Shown here: one piece after another, positions 11,601 through 17,252 of the stretch
How positions within the stretch are numbered: position 1 is the first letter of the stretch
How the letters are laid out: every line of letters starts with the position of its first letter
NCBI GenBank assembly: GCA_902805805.1
Contig: CADCUE010000004.1
Span: forward strand, 1-19,634
Length of the DNA: 19,634 nucleotides
From: an uncultured Frankineae bacterium
GTDB lineage: Bacteria > Actinomycetota > Actinomycetes > Mycobacteriales > SCTD01
Reading direction: 5' to 3'
Made by a program: the position numbers and the translations under genes
The notes under the pieces: generated by a model
The model's input: only the letters and a program-made list of their open reading frames with translations
What the model was told of the DNA's origin: nothing
Database searches by the model: none

Positions 11601-12170
11601 GTGGAGGTCCCGCGCCGGCTCGGCGCCGTGTGCGGGATCGCGGCGCCCGTGGCCTTCGTCGGCGGGTGGGTCGTCGGGGGGGCGCGCACGCCGGGCTACG
11701 ACCCGCTCGAGGACGCCATCAGCCAGCTGGCCCGCGAGGGAGCGGCCACGCGGGTGTGGATGACGGTCTGCTTCGCAGTGTTCGGGGTGCTCATCGCGGT
11801 GTGGGCCGGTCCGCTGGCCCGCCAGCTCGGTGTGCCGGCCCTGCGTCCGGTCGTGACGGTGGCCGGCCTCGCCACCCTGGCCGTCGCCGCGCTGCCGCTC
11901 ACCCGCGAGGGCGGTCAGGGCCAGGACACCGCCCACGCCGCGGCGGCGTTCACCGGCTACGTCGCGATGGCCGCGACTCCACTGGTGGCCTCCGTGGGCC
12001 TGCGCGCCGGGGCCCGCGCCGCGTCCCTCGCCGTGGCCGCGACGTCGGCGTGCGCTCTGACCTGGTCGGTGGTGGCCGGCGACGGCGGCGCCCAGCGGCT
12101 CGGGCTGACGGTCGTCGACGCCTGGCACGTCGTGATCGCGTGCGCCGTCCTGCTCGGCCGCCGCCCGTAG
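11601..12170 (+). CDS. DUF998 family membrane protein
   Basis: A 189-residue integral membrane protein with about six helices (near 8-28, 52-73, 83-100, 112-135, 140-160, 172-187). The DPLEDAISQLAREGAATRVW motif between helices 1 and 2 and the tail VVDAWHVVIACAVLLG fit DUF998, a family of unknown function found in many bacteria. GTG 11601 has no Shine-Dalgarno; a CACGCT hexamer 6 nt upstream is a weak -10-like match and could mean a leaderless message. The stop codon TAG is also the first half of the likely -10 box of the next gene. Divergent from the thioesterase gene. Confidence 0.8.
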   Translation: MEVPRRLGAVCGIAAPVAFVGGWVVGGARTPGYDPLEDAISQLAREGAATRVWMTVCFAVFGVLIAVWAGPLARQLGVPALRPVVTVAGLATLAVAALPLTREGGQGQDTAHAAAAFTGYVAMAATPLVASVGLRAGARAASLAVAATSACALTWSVVAGDGGAQRLGLTVVDAWHVVIACAVLLGRRP

Positions 12171-12173
12171 CCT
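12168..12173 (+). promoter_or_regulatory. -10 box overlapping the DUF998 stop codon
   Basis: TAGCCT begins with the TAG stop of the DUF998 gene. A start site near 12180 would give the SDR gene a leader of about 36 nt containing GGAGG (12203-12207), 8 nt before ATG 12216. Confidence 0.4.
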
Positions 12174-12215
12174 GGGAGCGCAGCAGCGAGCGGGCGACGG
12201 ACGGAGGGGGTGGCG

Positions 12216-13682
12216 ATGACGGTCTGGGACGAGGACCTGCGCGAGCTGCGCGACCCGTCCGCGGGCATCGAGCCGGAGCGGCTCGCGACCGCGCTCGCCG
12301 TCCTGTCCGAGCTGGACGACCTGCCCGTCGACCACCCGGACGCCGTCACGGTGCGCCTCGCGACCGCGCGGCTGTTCAAGCAGGTCAAGGAGCGCCGCCG
12401 GCGCGAGCGGCGGGACGCGCAGCTGGCGCACGACGCCGGGGTCACCGCCGCGACCGCGACCGCGGCGCCGGGGCGCATCGACGACGAGACCCGTGGGCTG
12501 CCGCTGTCGACGGGGACGACCGCTGCGCTCGCCGGCACCCTGCAGAAGGCCCGCGCCTGCTACTCGTGCAAGCAGCGCTACGTCGAGGTCGACGCGTTCT
12601 ACCACCAGCTGTGCACGTCCTGCGCCGCGCTGAACCGCAGCCGGCGCGAGGCCCGGACCGACCTGCGCGGGCGCCGCGCGCTGCTCACCGGGGGCCGCGC
12701 CAAGATCGGCATGCACATCGCCCTGCGGCTGCTGCGCGACGGCGCGGACACGACGATCACGACGCGCTTCCCGGTCGACGCGGTGCGCCGCTTCACCTCC
12801 ATGCCGGACAGCGCCGACTGGCTGCACCGCCTGCACGTCGTCGGCCTGGACCTGCGCGACCCGGCGCAGGTCATCGCGCTGGCCGACGAGGTCGCCTCCC
12901 GCGGCCCCCTCGACGTCCTGATCAACAACGCGGCGCAGACGGTGCGCCGGTCGCCGGGGGCGTACGGCCATCTCGTGGCGGCGGAGAGCGCCGCCCTGCC
13001 GGCCGGTCCCCTGCCGGAGGTCGTCGACCTCGGGCATGCGAGGGACGCGCACCCGCCTGCGCTGACCGGACCGTCGGCCCAGGCCCTCGCGCCGCACGCC
13101 GTCACCGCCCTCGCCCTCGCCAGCGGTTCGGCCTCCCTCGACCGCGTCGCCGACGAGACCGCCATCGACGCGGGCGGTCTCGTCCCGGACCTCGACGCGG
13201 TCAACAGCTGGACGCGCACGGTGCAGCAGGTCGACACCCTCGAGATGCTCGAGGTGCAGCTGTGCAACGCGGTCGCGCCGTTCGTGCTCATCGGCCGCCT
13301 GCGCGCCTCGCTGGCCGCGTCGCGGGCGCGGCGGACCTACGTCGTCAACGTCTCGGCCATGGAGGGCCAGTTCGGCCGCGGCTACAAGGGCGCGGGCCAT
13401 CCGCACACCAACATGGCCAAGGCCGCCCTCAACATGCTGACCCGCACCAGCGCGCAGGAGATGCTGGAGCGCGACGGCATCCTCATGACCGCCGTGGACA
13501 CCGGCTGGATCACCGACGAGCGGCCGCACCCCCTCAAGGCCCGGCTGCACGCCGAGGGCTTCGCCGCCCCGCTCGACCTGGTCGACGGTGCCGCGCGCGT
13601 CTACGACCCCGTCGTCCGCGGCGAGCTGGGCGAGGACCTCTGCGGCGTCTTCTTGAAGGACTACGCGCCCGCGCCCTGGTAG
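12216..13682 (+). CDS. SDR-family oxidoreductase-like protein with N-terminal four-cysteine ribbon
   Basis: A 488-residue protein. Residues 1-110 are helical and charged. Residues 115-136 hold CYSC and CTSC 14 residues apart, a likely zinc ribbon. From 150 a Rossmann domain follows: LLTGGRAKIGMHIALRLL (156-173) is the dinucleotide loop and LDVLINNAAQTVRR the NNAG-like strand. VVNVSAMEG carries the usual catalytic serine (Ser380). The catalytic YxxxK is altered: HPHTNMAKAALNM keeps Lys402 but has Thr398 where Tyr belongs. An insert of about 80 residues (250-330) also sets it apart from classic SDRs. ATG 12216 has GGAGG at 8 nt; GTG 12210 is too close to it. From memory this form recurs in actinobacteria and some eukaryotes. 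Reaction unknown. Confidence 0.85.
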   Translation: MTVWDEDLRELRDPSAGIEPERLATALAVLSELDDLPVDHPDAVTVRLATARLFKQVKERRRRERRDAQLAHDAGVTAATATAAPGRIDDETRGLPLSTGTTAALAGTLQKARACYSCKQRYVEVDAFYHQLCTSCAALNRSRREARTDLRGRRALLTGGRAKIGMHIALRLLRDGADTTITTRFPVDAVRRFTSMPDSADWLHRLHVVGLDLRDPAQVIALADEVASRGPLDVLINNAAQTVRRSPGAYGHLVAAESAALPAGPLPEVVDLGHARDAHPPALTGPSAQALAPHAVTALALASGSASLDRVADETAIDAGGLVPDLDAVNSWTRTVQQVDTLEMLEVQLCNAVAPFVLIGRLRASLAASRARRTYVVNVSAMEGQFGRGYKGAGHPHTNMAKAALNMLTRTSAQEMLERDGILMTAVDTGWITDERPHPLKARLHAEGFAAPLDLVDGAARVYDPVVRGELGEDLCGVFLKDYAPAPW

Positions 13683-13737
13683 GTCACCGGCGACCGCCGC
13701 AGCCGGCCAGCACCGCCGCCGCGCCGAAGGGGTCCTC

Positions 13738-14586
13738 TCAGGGCGCCTCGTCGACGACGACGTCCTCGGACTCCACCACCGTGTCGAGCATCTCGAGCTC
13801 CTCGTGCTCGACGGCCATGCCGGAGTAGCTCGACTCCGGCTGCTCGACCACCGTCTCGCTGTGCGCGCCGCAGCCGTGGGTCAGGGCGACGACCCGGCCG
13901 TCGTCGGGGGCCATGGCGTTCGCGCAGGCCCCGAAGACGCGTCCCAGGCTGCCGGCGAGCGGGGTCAGGAAGCCGCAGTCGCCGCACCGGCCCGGCGCCG
14001 CCTGGGCCAGCGGCGTGTGCGGCCCGGACTCCCCCTCGTACCACCGCTCGGCGGCGTCGGAGCGGCCGTCGAGGGACAGCACCCGGGGGCGGCCGAGGCC
14101 GAGCTCCCGGTGCAGGTCGAAGGGCAGCCGCTCGGCGTCGACGTCGGCGTAGGACGGCACGAGCCGCGGGTCGTCGGCCGGCGGCGGCAGCAGGTCGCCC
14201 GCCCCCAGGTCGCCCGGCTGGACCCGCTCCGACCACGGCACCCAGGCGGGCGCGAGCAGCGCGGCGTCGCCCGGCAGCAGCACGACCTCGTCGACGGTGA
14301 CCTCGTCGGCGCCGTCGGCGCGCGAGACCGTCACGGCCCAGCGCCAGCCGACGTAGGCCCGGTCCGTGGTGGCGAAGGAGTGGGTGACGACGTGGCCGTC
14401 ACCCGCGACGGGTTCGGCGTCGACGCCGAGGTGCTCGCCGACCGCAGCGCCGGCGACCTCGGCCGCCGCCGCGCGGGCGCGCTCGACGGCGTCCGCGCAC
14501 CGCGCGTCGGGGGCGGCCCGGTCCGGCAGGTCCCCCGTGGGGGTCGGCTGGTCGAGGGTCGGGCTGGACGGGGCCGTCGTGGTCAT
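13738..14586 (-). CDS. DUF3027 domain protein
   Basis: A 282-residue soluble protein of the actinobacterial DUF3027 family; function unknown. The core AYVGWRWAVTVSRADG, TVDEVVLLPGDAALLAP and WVPWSERVQPGDLGAGDLLP (77-136) is the family hallmark. GRCGDCGF (C201, C204), GACANAMAPDDG (C221) and HGCGAHSE (C239, H242) could form a metal site. The C-terminus is strongly acidic. ATG 14586 has AGGAGG 8 nt upstream and I chose it. The frame stays open to GTG 14763, adding 59 residues with a basic stretch (VRRRLRAATKKVSGVLAG) and GPDA repeats, so a longer form is possible. Divergent from the DUF2771 lipoprotein, convergent with the SDR gene. A likely homologue lies next to serC in M. tuberculosis, from memory. 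Confidence 0.85.
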   Translation of the reverse strand: MTTTAPSSPTLDQPTPTGDLPDRAAPDARCADAVERARAAAAEVAGAAVGEHLGVDAEPVAGDGHVVTHSFATTDRAYVGWRWAVTVSRADGADEVTVDEVVLLPGDAALLAPAWVPWSERVQPGDLGAGDLLPPPADDPRLVPSYADVDAERLPFDLHRELGLGRPRVLSLDGRSDAAERWYEGESGPHTPLAQAAPGRCGDCGFLTPLAGSLGRVFGACANAMAPDDGRVVALTHGCGAHSETVVEQPESSYSGMAVEHEELEMLDTVVESEDVVVDEAP

Positions 14587-14611
14587 GCTCGTGTCCTCCT
14601 GGGACGGGCGT

Positions 14612-14642
14612 GCGTCGGGTCCGGCATCGGGTCCGGCGTCGG
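14612..14642. repeat. 12-bp tandem repeat upstream of the DUF3027 start
   Basis: Units GCGTCGGGTCCG (14612-14623) and GCATCGGGTCCG (14624-14635) plus a partial third copy. The unit is four codons long and would read GPDA repeats in the extended DUF3027 frame. Confidence 0.7.
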
Positions 14643-14788
14643 ACGGACCGTGCTCCTGCGGCGGGGCCTCGTCGCGGGTGCCCGCGAGGACTCCCGATAC
14701 CTTCTTGGTGGCAGCCCTCAGCCTGCGTCGCACTCCTGGCACGCCGTCATCCTTCCAGATCACGCCCTCGACCTTCTCCGGAGCACCG

Positions 14789-15250
14789 ATGAACGCCCGC
14801 CGCCTGCTCGCCTGCGCCTGCTCGGTGGGCGCACTGCTGGCGCTGACCGCCTGCGAGAAGCCGGCTCCGATCGTGACCGTCGTCAGCGGCGGGCAGAGCG
14901 TCTACACCGAGGCGAGCCTCTGGTGCTTCGAGGACCAGGAGCCGCCGGAGTGCGCCGAGCGCGAGGACGAGGTGCCCGAGCTGCAGGTGCGGCGCGGCGA
15001 GAAGCTCGGCGTCGACGTCGGCAAGCAGGTCGTCGAACGCGGGTGGTACATCTCGCTCTCGCCCGAGGGCGGGGCCGCCGAGGGGCAGCAGGCCGCAGAG
15101 CCGCAGCGGTCCGCGCCGCAGGAGGGCCACTACTTCACCTTCACGGTGCCCAACCTGCCGGAGGAGGGCGCGCTGCTCAACGTGCTGGCGCTCGGCGAGG
15201 GCGAGGAGCCGACCGGTGAGTTCACCTTCCGGCTGACGCCCAAGGCGTAG
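14789..15250 (+). CDS. DUF2771 lipoprotein
   Basis: A 153-residue secreted lipoprotein. MNARRLLACACSVGALLA followed by LTAC is a lipoprotein signal peptide with the acceptor Cys22, so the mature protein begins CEKPAPIVTVVSGGQ anchored on the outer face of the membrane. The layout (IVTVVSGGQSVYTEASLWCF, RRGEKLGVDVGKQVVERGWY, YFTFTVPNLPEEGALLNVLAL) fits actinobacterial DUF2771, of unknown function; the strand-rich remainder suggests a small beta domain. Cys46 and Cys55 could pair outside the cell. ATG 14789 has GGAG 5 nt upstream. It is divergent from DUF3027 and its stop lies 9 nt from the convergent cold-shock gene stop. The same DUF3027/DUF2771/Csp grouping recurs in actinobacteria as I recall. 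Confidence 0.85.
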   Translation: MNARRLLACACSVGALLALTACEKPAPIVTVVSGGQSVYTEASLWCFEDQEPPECAEREDEVPELQVRRGEKLGVDVGKQVVERGWYISLSPEGGAAEGQQAAEPQRSAPQEGHYFTFTVPNLPEEGALLNVLALGEGEEPTGEFTFRLTPKA

Positions 15251-15259
15251 GGCGGCGGC

Positions 15260-15643
15260 TCAGGCCTCGAGCTCGGTGGCCACGGCGCGCAGGATCGTGC
15301 CGATGCGGCGGGCCGTCTCGCGGTCGACCGGCTTGCCACGGCGCAGCGACGGCTGCACCTTCGCCTCGAGCAGCTTGATCATGTCTTCCACCATCCCCTG
15401 CAGCTCGTCCGGGGAGCGCCGGGCCGCTGCGAGCGTCGGAGGAGCGTCCAGGACCGTCAGGGCCAGCGCCTGCTCACCGCGCTTGCCCGCGGCGACGCCG
15501 AACTCCACCCGGGCACCGGCCTTGAGCTCCTCGACGCCGGTCGGCAGGGCCGACTTGGGGACGAAGACGTCGCCTCCGTCGTCGCGGGACACGAAGCCGA
15601 AGCCCTTGTCCTTGTCGTAGAACTTGACCTTGCCGGTGGGCAC
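15260..15643 (-). CDS. Cold-shock domain protein with C-terminal extension
   Basis: A 127-residue single-stranded nucleic acid binding protein. Residues 1-66 are a cold-shock domain: [20 protein letters not shown] carries RNP1 (KGFGFV, 13-18) and DVFVP (25-29) is RNP2. The extra 60 residues, typical of the longer actinobacterial Csp, include a helical part ([20 protein letters not shown]) and [20 protein letters not shown]. It probably acts as an RNA chaperone. GTG 15643 has GAGG 5 nt upstream and begins [14 protein letters not shown], correct for the family; the open frame upstream (45 codons) is not conserved-looking. A TAGCCT -10 at 15690-15695 implies a leader of about 40 nt. Convergent with the DUF2771 gene. 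Confidence 0.93.
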   Translation of the reverse strand: MPTGKVKFYDKDKGFGFVSRDDGGDVFVPKSALPTGVEELKAGARVEFGVAAGKRGEQALALTVLDAPPTLAAARRSPDELQGMVEDMIKLLEAKVQPSLRRGKPVDRETARRIGTILRAVATELEA

Positions 15644-15689
15644 GGGAACCTCGTCGTCTCGGGTGCGTGGGGATGGGGTGGAACGCTCC

Positions 15690-15695
15690 AGGCTA
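15690..15695 (-). promoter_or_regulatory. -10 box of the cold-shock gene
   Basis: TAGCCT on the - strand. Transcription would start near 15683, leaving about 40 nt before GTG 15643, including the GAGG ribosome site. Confidence 0.45.
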
Positions 15696-15724
15696 GCGGC
15701 GCGGACGCTGCGCCCCGCGCCTCC

Positions 15725-15730
15725 TACAGT
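15725..15730 (+). promoter_or_regulatory. -10 box upstream of a leaderless mini-ORF
   Basis: TACAGT, 7 nt before GTG 15738. By the spacing seen at serC and the helicase-like gene, the message should start at that GTG, which is not in the frame of the following membrane protein. Confidence 0.5.
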
Positions 15731-15737
15731 GGGACCC

Positions 15738-15758
15738 GTGACCGGGGCGCACGCGTGA
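15738..15758 (+). CDS. Possible leaderless six-codon mini-ORF (VTGAHA)
   Basis: GTG ACC GGG GCG CAC GCG TGA. The GTG lies where transcription should begin, 7 nt after TACAGT. Its TGA overlaps the GTG of the next gene (GTGA, 15755-15758), the same arrangement as the other coupled gene pairs in the window. It may serve to deliver ribosomes to the downstream start, which lacks a good Shine-Dalgarno. The peptide itself probably has no function. Chance cannot be excluded. Confidence 0.35.
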   Translation: MTGAHA

Positions 15759-16003
15759 CGTCGGGCCGCCCCCGCCACGCGGCGCCGGACGACCCGCGCC
15801 GCGGCGAGGCCCTGGTCCGCGCCGGAGCGGTCGTCTTCGCGCTCGGGATCGTCGGTGTGCTGCTGGCGGTGGTGCCGTTCCTGCTCGGTCGCGAGGACGC
15901 GCCGACCTGGACGGCGCTGCTGGCCTCCCTGCTCCCGGTCGGGCTGGGCACCGCCCTCGTCGGGCTGCTGCTCGGGGCGCGGGCCCGGCGCAGGAGCTCC
16001 TAG
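15755..16003 (+). CDS. Small two-helix membrane protein
   Basis: An 82-residue protein with a hydrophilic basic N-terminus ([20 protein letters not shown]), two membrane helices ([20 protein letters not shown] near 21-43 and [20 protein letters not shown] near 51-72) joined by LLGREDAP, and an RARRRSS tail. Family not recognised and function unknown. GC3 supports coding. GTG 15755 overlaps the TGA of the mini-ORF upstream; only a weak GGGGCG precedes it. Its TAG stop and the TAG of larE on the other strand share the palindrome CTAG (16000-16003). Divergent from the cold-shock gene. Confidence 0.7.
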   Translation: MTSGRPRHAAPDDPRRGEALVRAGAVVFALGIVGVLLAVVPFLLGREDAPTWTALLASLLPVGLGTALVGLLLGARARRRSS

Positions 16004-16863
16004 GCCGGGCGTCCGGCCGGGACGGCGTCGGCGCGCAGCCCGGCGTTCATCGAGCCGGAGCGGAACTCCCGGGCCTGCACGGTGGGGAAGCCCTCCGCCC
16101 GCACCACGTCGAGGGCCGCGTCGTCACAGGCCGCGAGCGCCCGCGGGTCCAGCTCCACGCGGGCGTGGCCGTCGCCGAGGTCGCGCACGCGCAGGTCCTC
16201 GACGTCGACGGCTCGTCCGGACAGGTGGGTCCGCAGCGCCCGCTCGGCGCGGTCCACGCGGGCGAGCCCGGCGGGGGTGACCTGCAGGCCGTACGCGATC
16301 CGGCTGGCGAGGCAGGCGAGGGCCGGCTTGTCGGCGGTGGCGAGCCCCCACCGGCGGCTGGCCGCGCGCACCTGGGCCTTGGTGAGGCCGGCGTCCAGCA
16401 GCGGCGTACGGGCCCCGCGCTCGGAGGCGGCGCGGATGCCCGGGCGGAAGCCGGCGACCGCGTCGTCGGCGTTGGTCCCGGTCGCGACGGCGGCCAGTCC
16501 GAGCTCGTGCGCCAGCGGCCGCAGCGTGTCGACGAGCGTGGCCTTGCAGTGGAAGCAGCGGTCGGCGCCGTTCGCGACGTACCCCTCGCGGGACAGCTCG
16601 TCGGTGGTCGGCGTCAGGTGGCGCACGCCGAGACCGGCGGCGAAGTCCCGGGCCGCAGGCAGCTCGTCCGCCGCCAGCGAGGGACTCACCGCCGTGGCGG
16701 CGACCACCCGCCCCGGACCCAGCGCCCGCACCGCCGCGGCGAGCAGGAACGCCGAGTCGGCACCGCCCGAGAAGGCCACGAGCACGCCGTCGACCGCCGC
16801 CAGGTCCGCGTGCAGCGCGGCCAGCCGTGCCTCGAGCACGACGTCGTCGTCCGGAGCGCCCAT
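16000..16863 (-). CDS. larE: LarE-type ATP-dependent sacrificial sulfur transferase
   Basis: A 287-residue PP-loop ATPase. In the Lar pathway LarE adenylates the nickel-pincer precursor and donates sulfur, in the best-studied form by destroying its own cysteine. The PP-loop [11 protein letters not shown] (31-41) binds [17 protein letters not shown] (101-114), ATGTNADD (127-134) and [15 protein letters not shown] (178-192) are LarE hallmarks, the last with Cys184, matching the sacrificial Cys176 of Lactobacillus LarE. The C-terminus [16 protein letters not shown] is also typical. ATG 16863 is preceded by TAGTCT at 6 nt, suggesting a leaderless message. No larA, larB or larC is in the window, so it may act with distant genes or on another substrate. 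Convergent with the small membrane gene. Confidence 0.88.
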   Translation of the reverse strand: MGAPDDDVVLEARLAALHADLAAVDGVLVAFSGGADSAFLLAAAVRALGPGRVVAATAVSPSLAADELPAARDFAAGLGVRHLTPTTDELSREGYVANGADRCFHCKATLVDTLRPLAHELGLAAVATGTNADDAVAGFRPGIRAASERGARTPLLDAGLTKAQVRAASRRWGLATADKPALACLASRIAYGLQVTPAGLARVDRAERALRTHLSGRAVDVEDLRVRDLGDGHARVELDPRALAACDDAALDVVRAEGFPTVQAREFRSGSMNAGLRADAVPAGRPA

Positions 16864-16869
16864 GGCGGA

Positions 16870-16875
16870 AGACTA
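16870..16875 (-). promoter_or_regulatory. -10 box of leaderless larE promoter
   Basis: TAGTCT on the - strand, 6 nt before ATG 16863, without a Shine-Dalgarno between. It would let larE be transcribed apart from the small gene at 16913-17188. Confidence 0.55.
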
Positions 16876-16912
16876 GGCGGAACGGATCGCAGGCGGCCCG
16901 GTGCGGGAGAGC

Positions 16913-17188
16913 TCAGCCCTCACCGGCCTCCAGCTGCTGACCGCTGCCCACGGCCTCCCGTGCGCTGCGGGACTGCCCGGACTCCATGTCGACGGGCGGT
17001 GCGGGCGTCGACTCGGACGAGCCGCCGGCCGGTGCGCGGTCCCCGCCGTCCGGTGCGCGGTCCCCGCCGTCCACCGGGTCGCTCGGACCGGCGGCCCCGG
17101 CGGAGCGCGGGCTCTCGGCGGTCGACGCCGCCGAGCCCTCGTCGACCCCCTCGGAGGTGACCAGCAGGTCGTCGCTCGGGTTCGTCAT
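16913..17188 (-). CDS. Small acidic, probably disordered protein
   Basis: A 91-residue frame beginning [20 protein letters not shown]. Composition is Gly, Ser, Ala, Asp, Glu, Pro and contains no hydrophobic core, so it is likely disordered. The duplicated [16 protein letters not shown] comes from a 21-bp tandem repeat. Third codon positions are almost all G/C in this frame and poor in the opposing + strand frame, which supports real coding. No Shine-Dalgarno or good -10 box is seen at ATG 17188. It is divergent from the helicase-like gene (64 bp) and 49 bp upstream of larE. From memory a small conserved gene also flanks the corresponding protein in M. tuberculosis (Rv0863 beside Rv0862c); homology is not shown here. 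Function unknown. Confidence 0.6.
   Translation of the reverse strand: MTNPSDDLLVTSEGVDEGSAASTAESPRSAGAAGPSDPVDGGDRAPDGGDRAPAGGSSESTPAPPVDMESGQSRSAREAVGSGQQLEAGEG
17029..17070. repeat. 21-bp perfect tandem duplication
   Basis: Two adjacent identical copies, 17029-17049 and 17050-17070, each starting CCGGTGCGCGGTCCCC. The unit is seven codons and repeats GGDRAP plus one residue in the acidic small protein, so it keeps the frame. Confidence 0.85.
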
Positions 17189-17239
17189 GGCAGCGGCGTT
17201 CCCGGGCGGGCGGCCGCGAACCGGGACCGGCACCACCCC

Positions 17240-17245
17240 TACTCT
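17240..17245 (+). promoter_or_regulatory. -10 box of leaderless helicase-associated gene
   Basis: TACTCT, 7 nt before ATG 17253, with no Shine-Dalgarno in the gap (TGAGCGG). Confidence 0.55.
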
Positions 17246-17252
17246 TGAGCGG

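Noticed and set aside
13683..13737. Hairpin CCGGC/GCCGG after the SDR gene as a terminator
   Set aside because: The stem is 5 bp with a 10-nt loop, a level of pairing expected by chance at this base composition.
16901..17248. A 115-residue + strand frame opposite the acidic small protein
   Set aside because: Its third codon positions are not biased to G/C, whereas the opposing - strand frame is; the + frame looks like a shadow.
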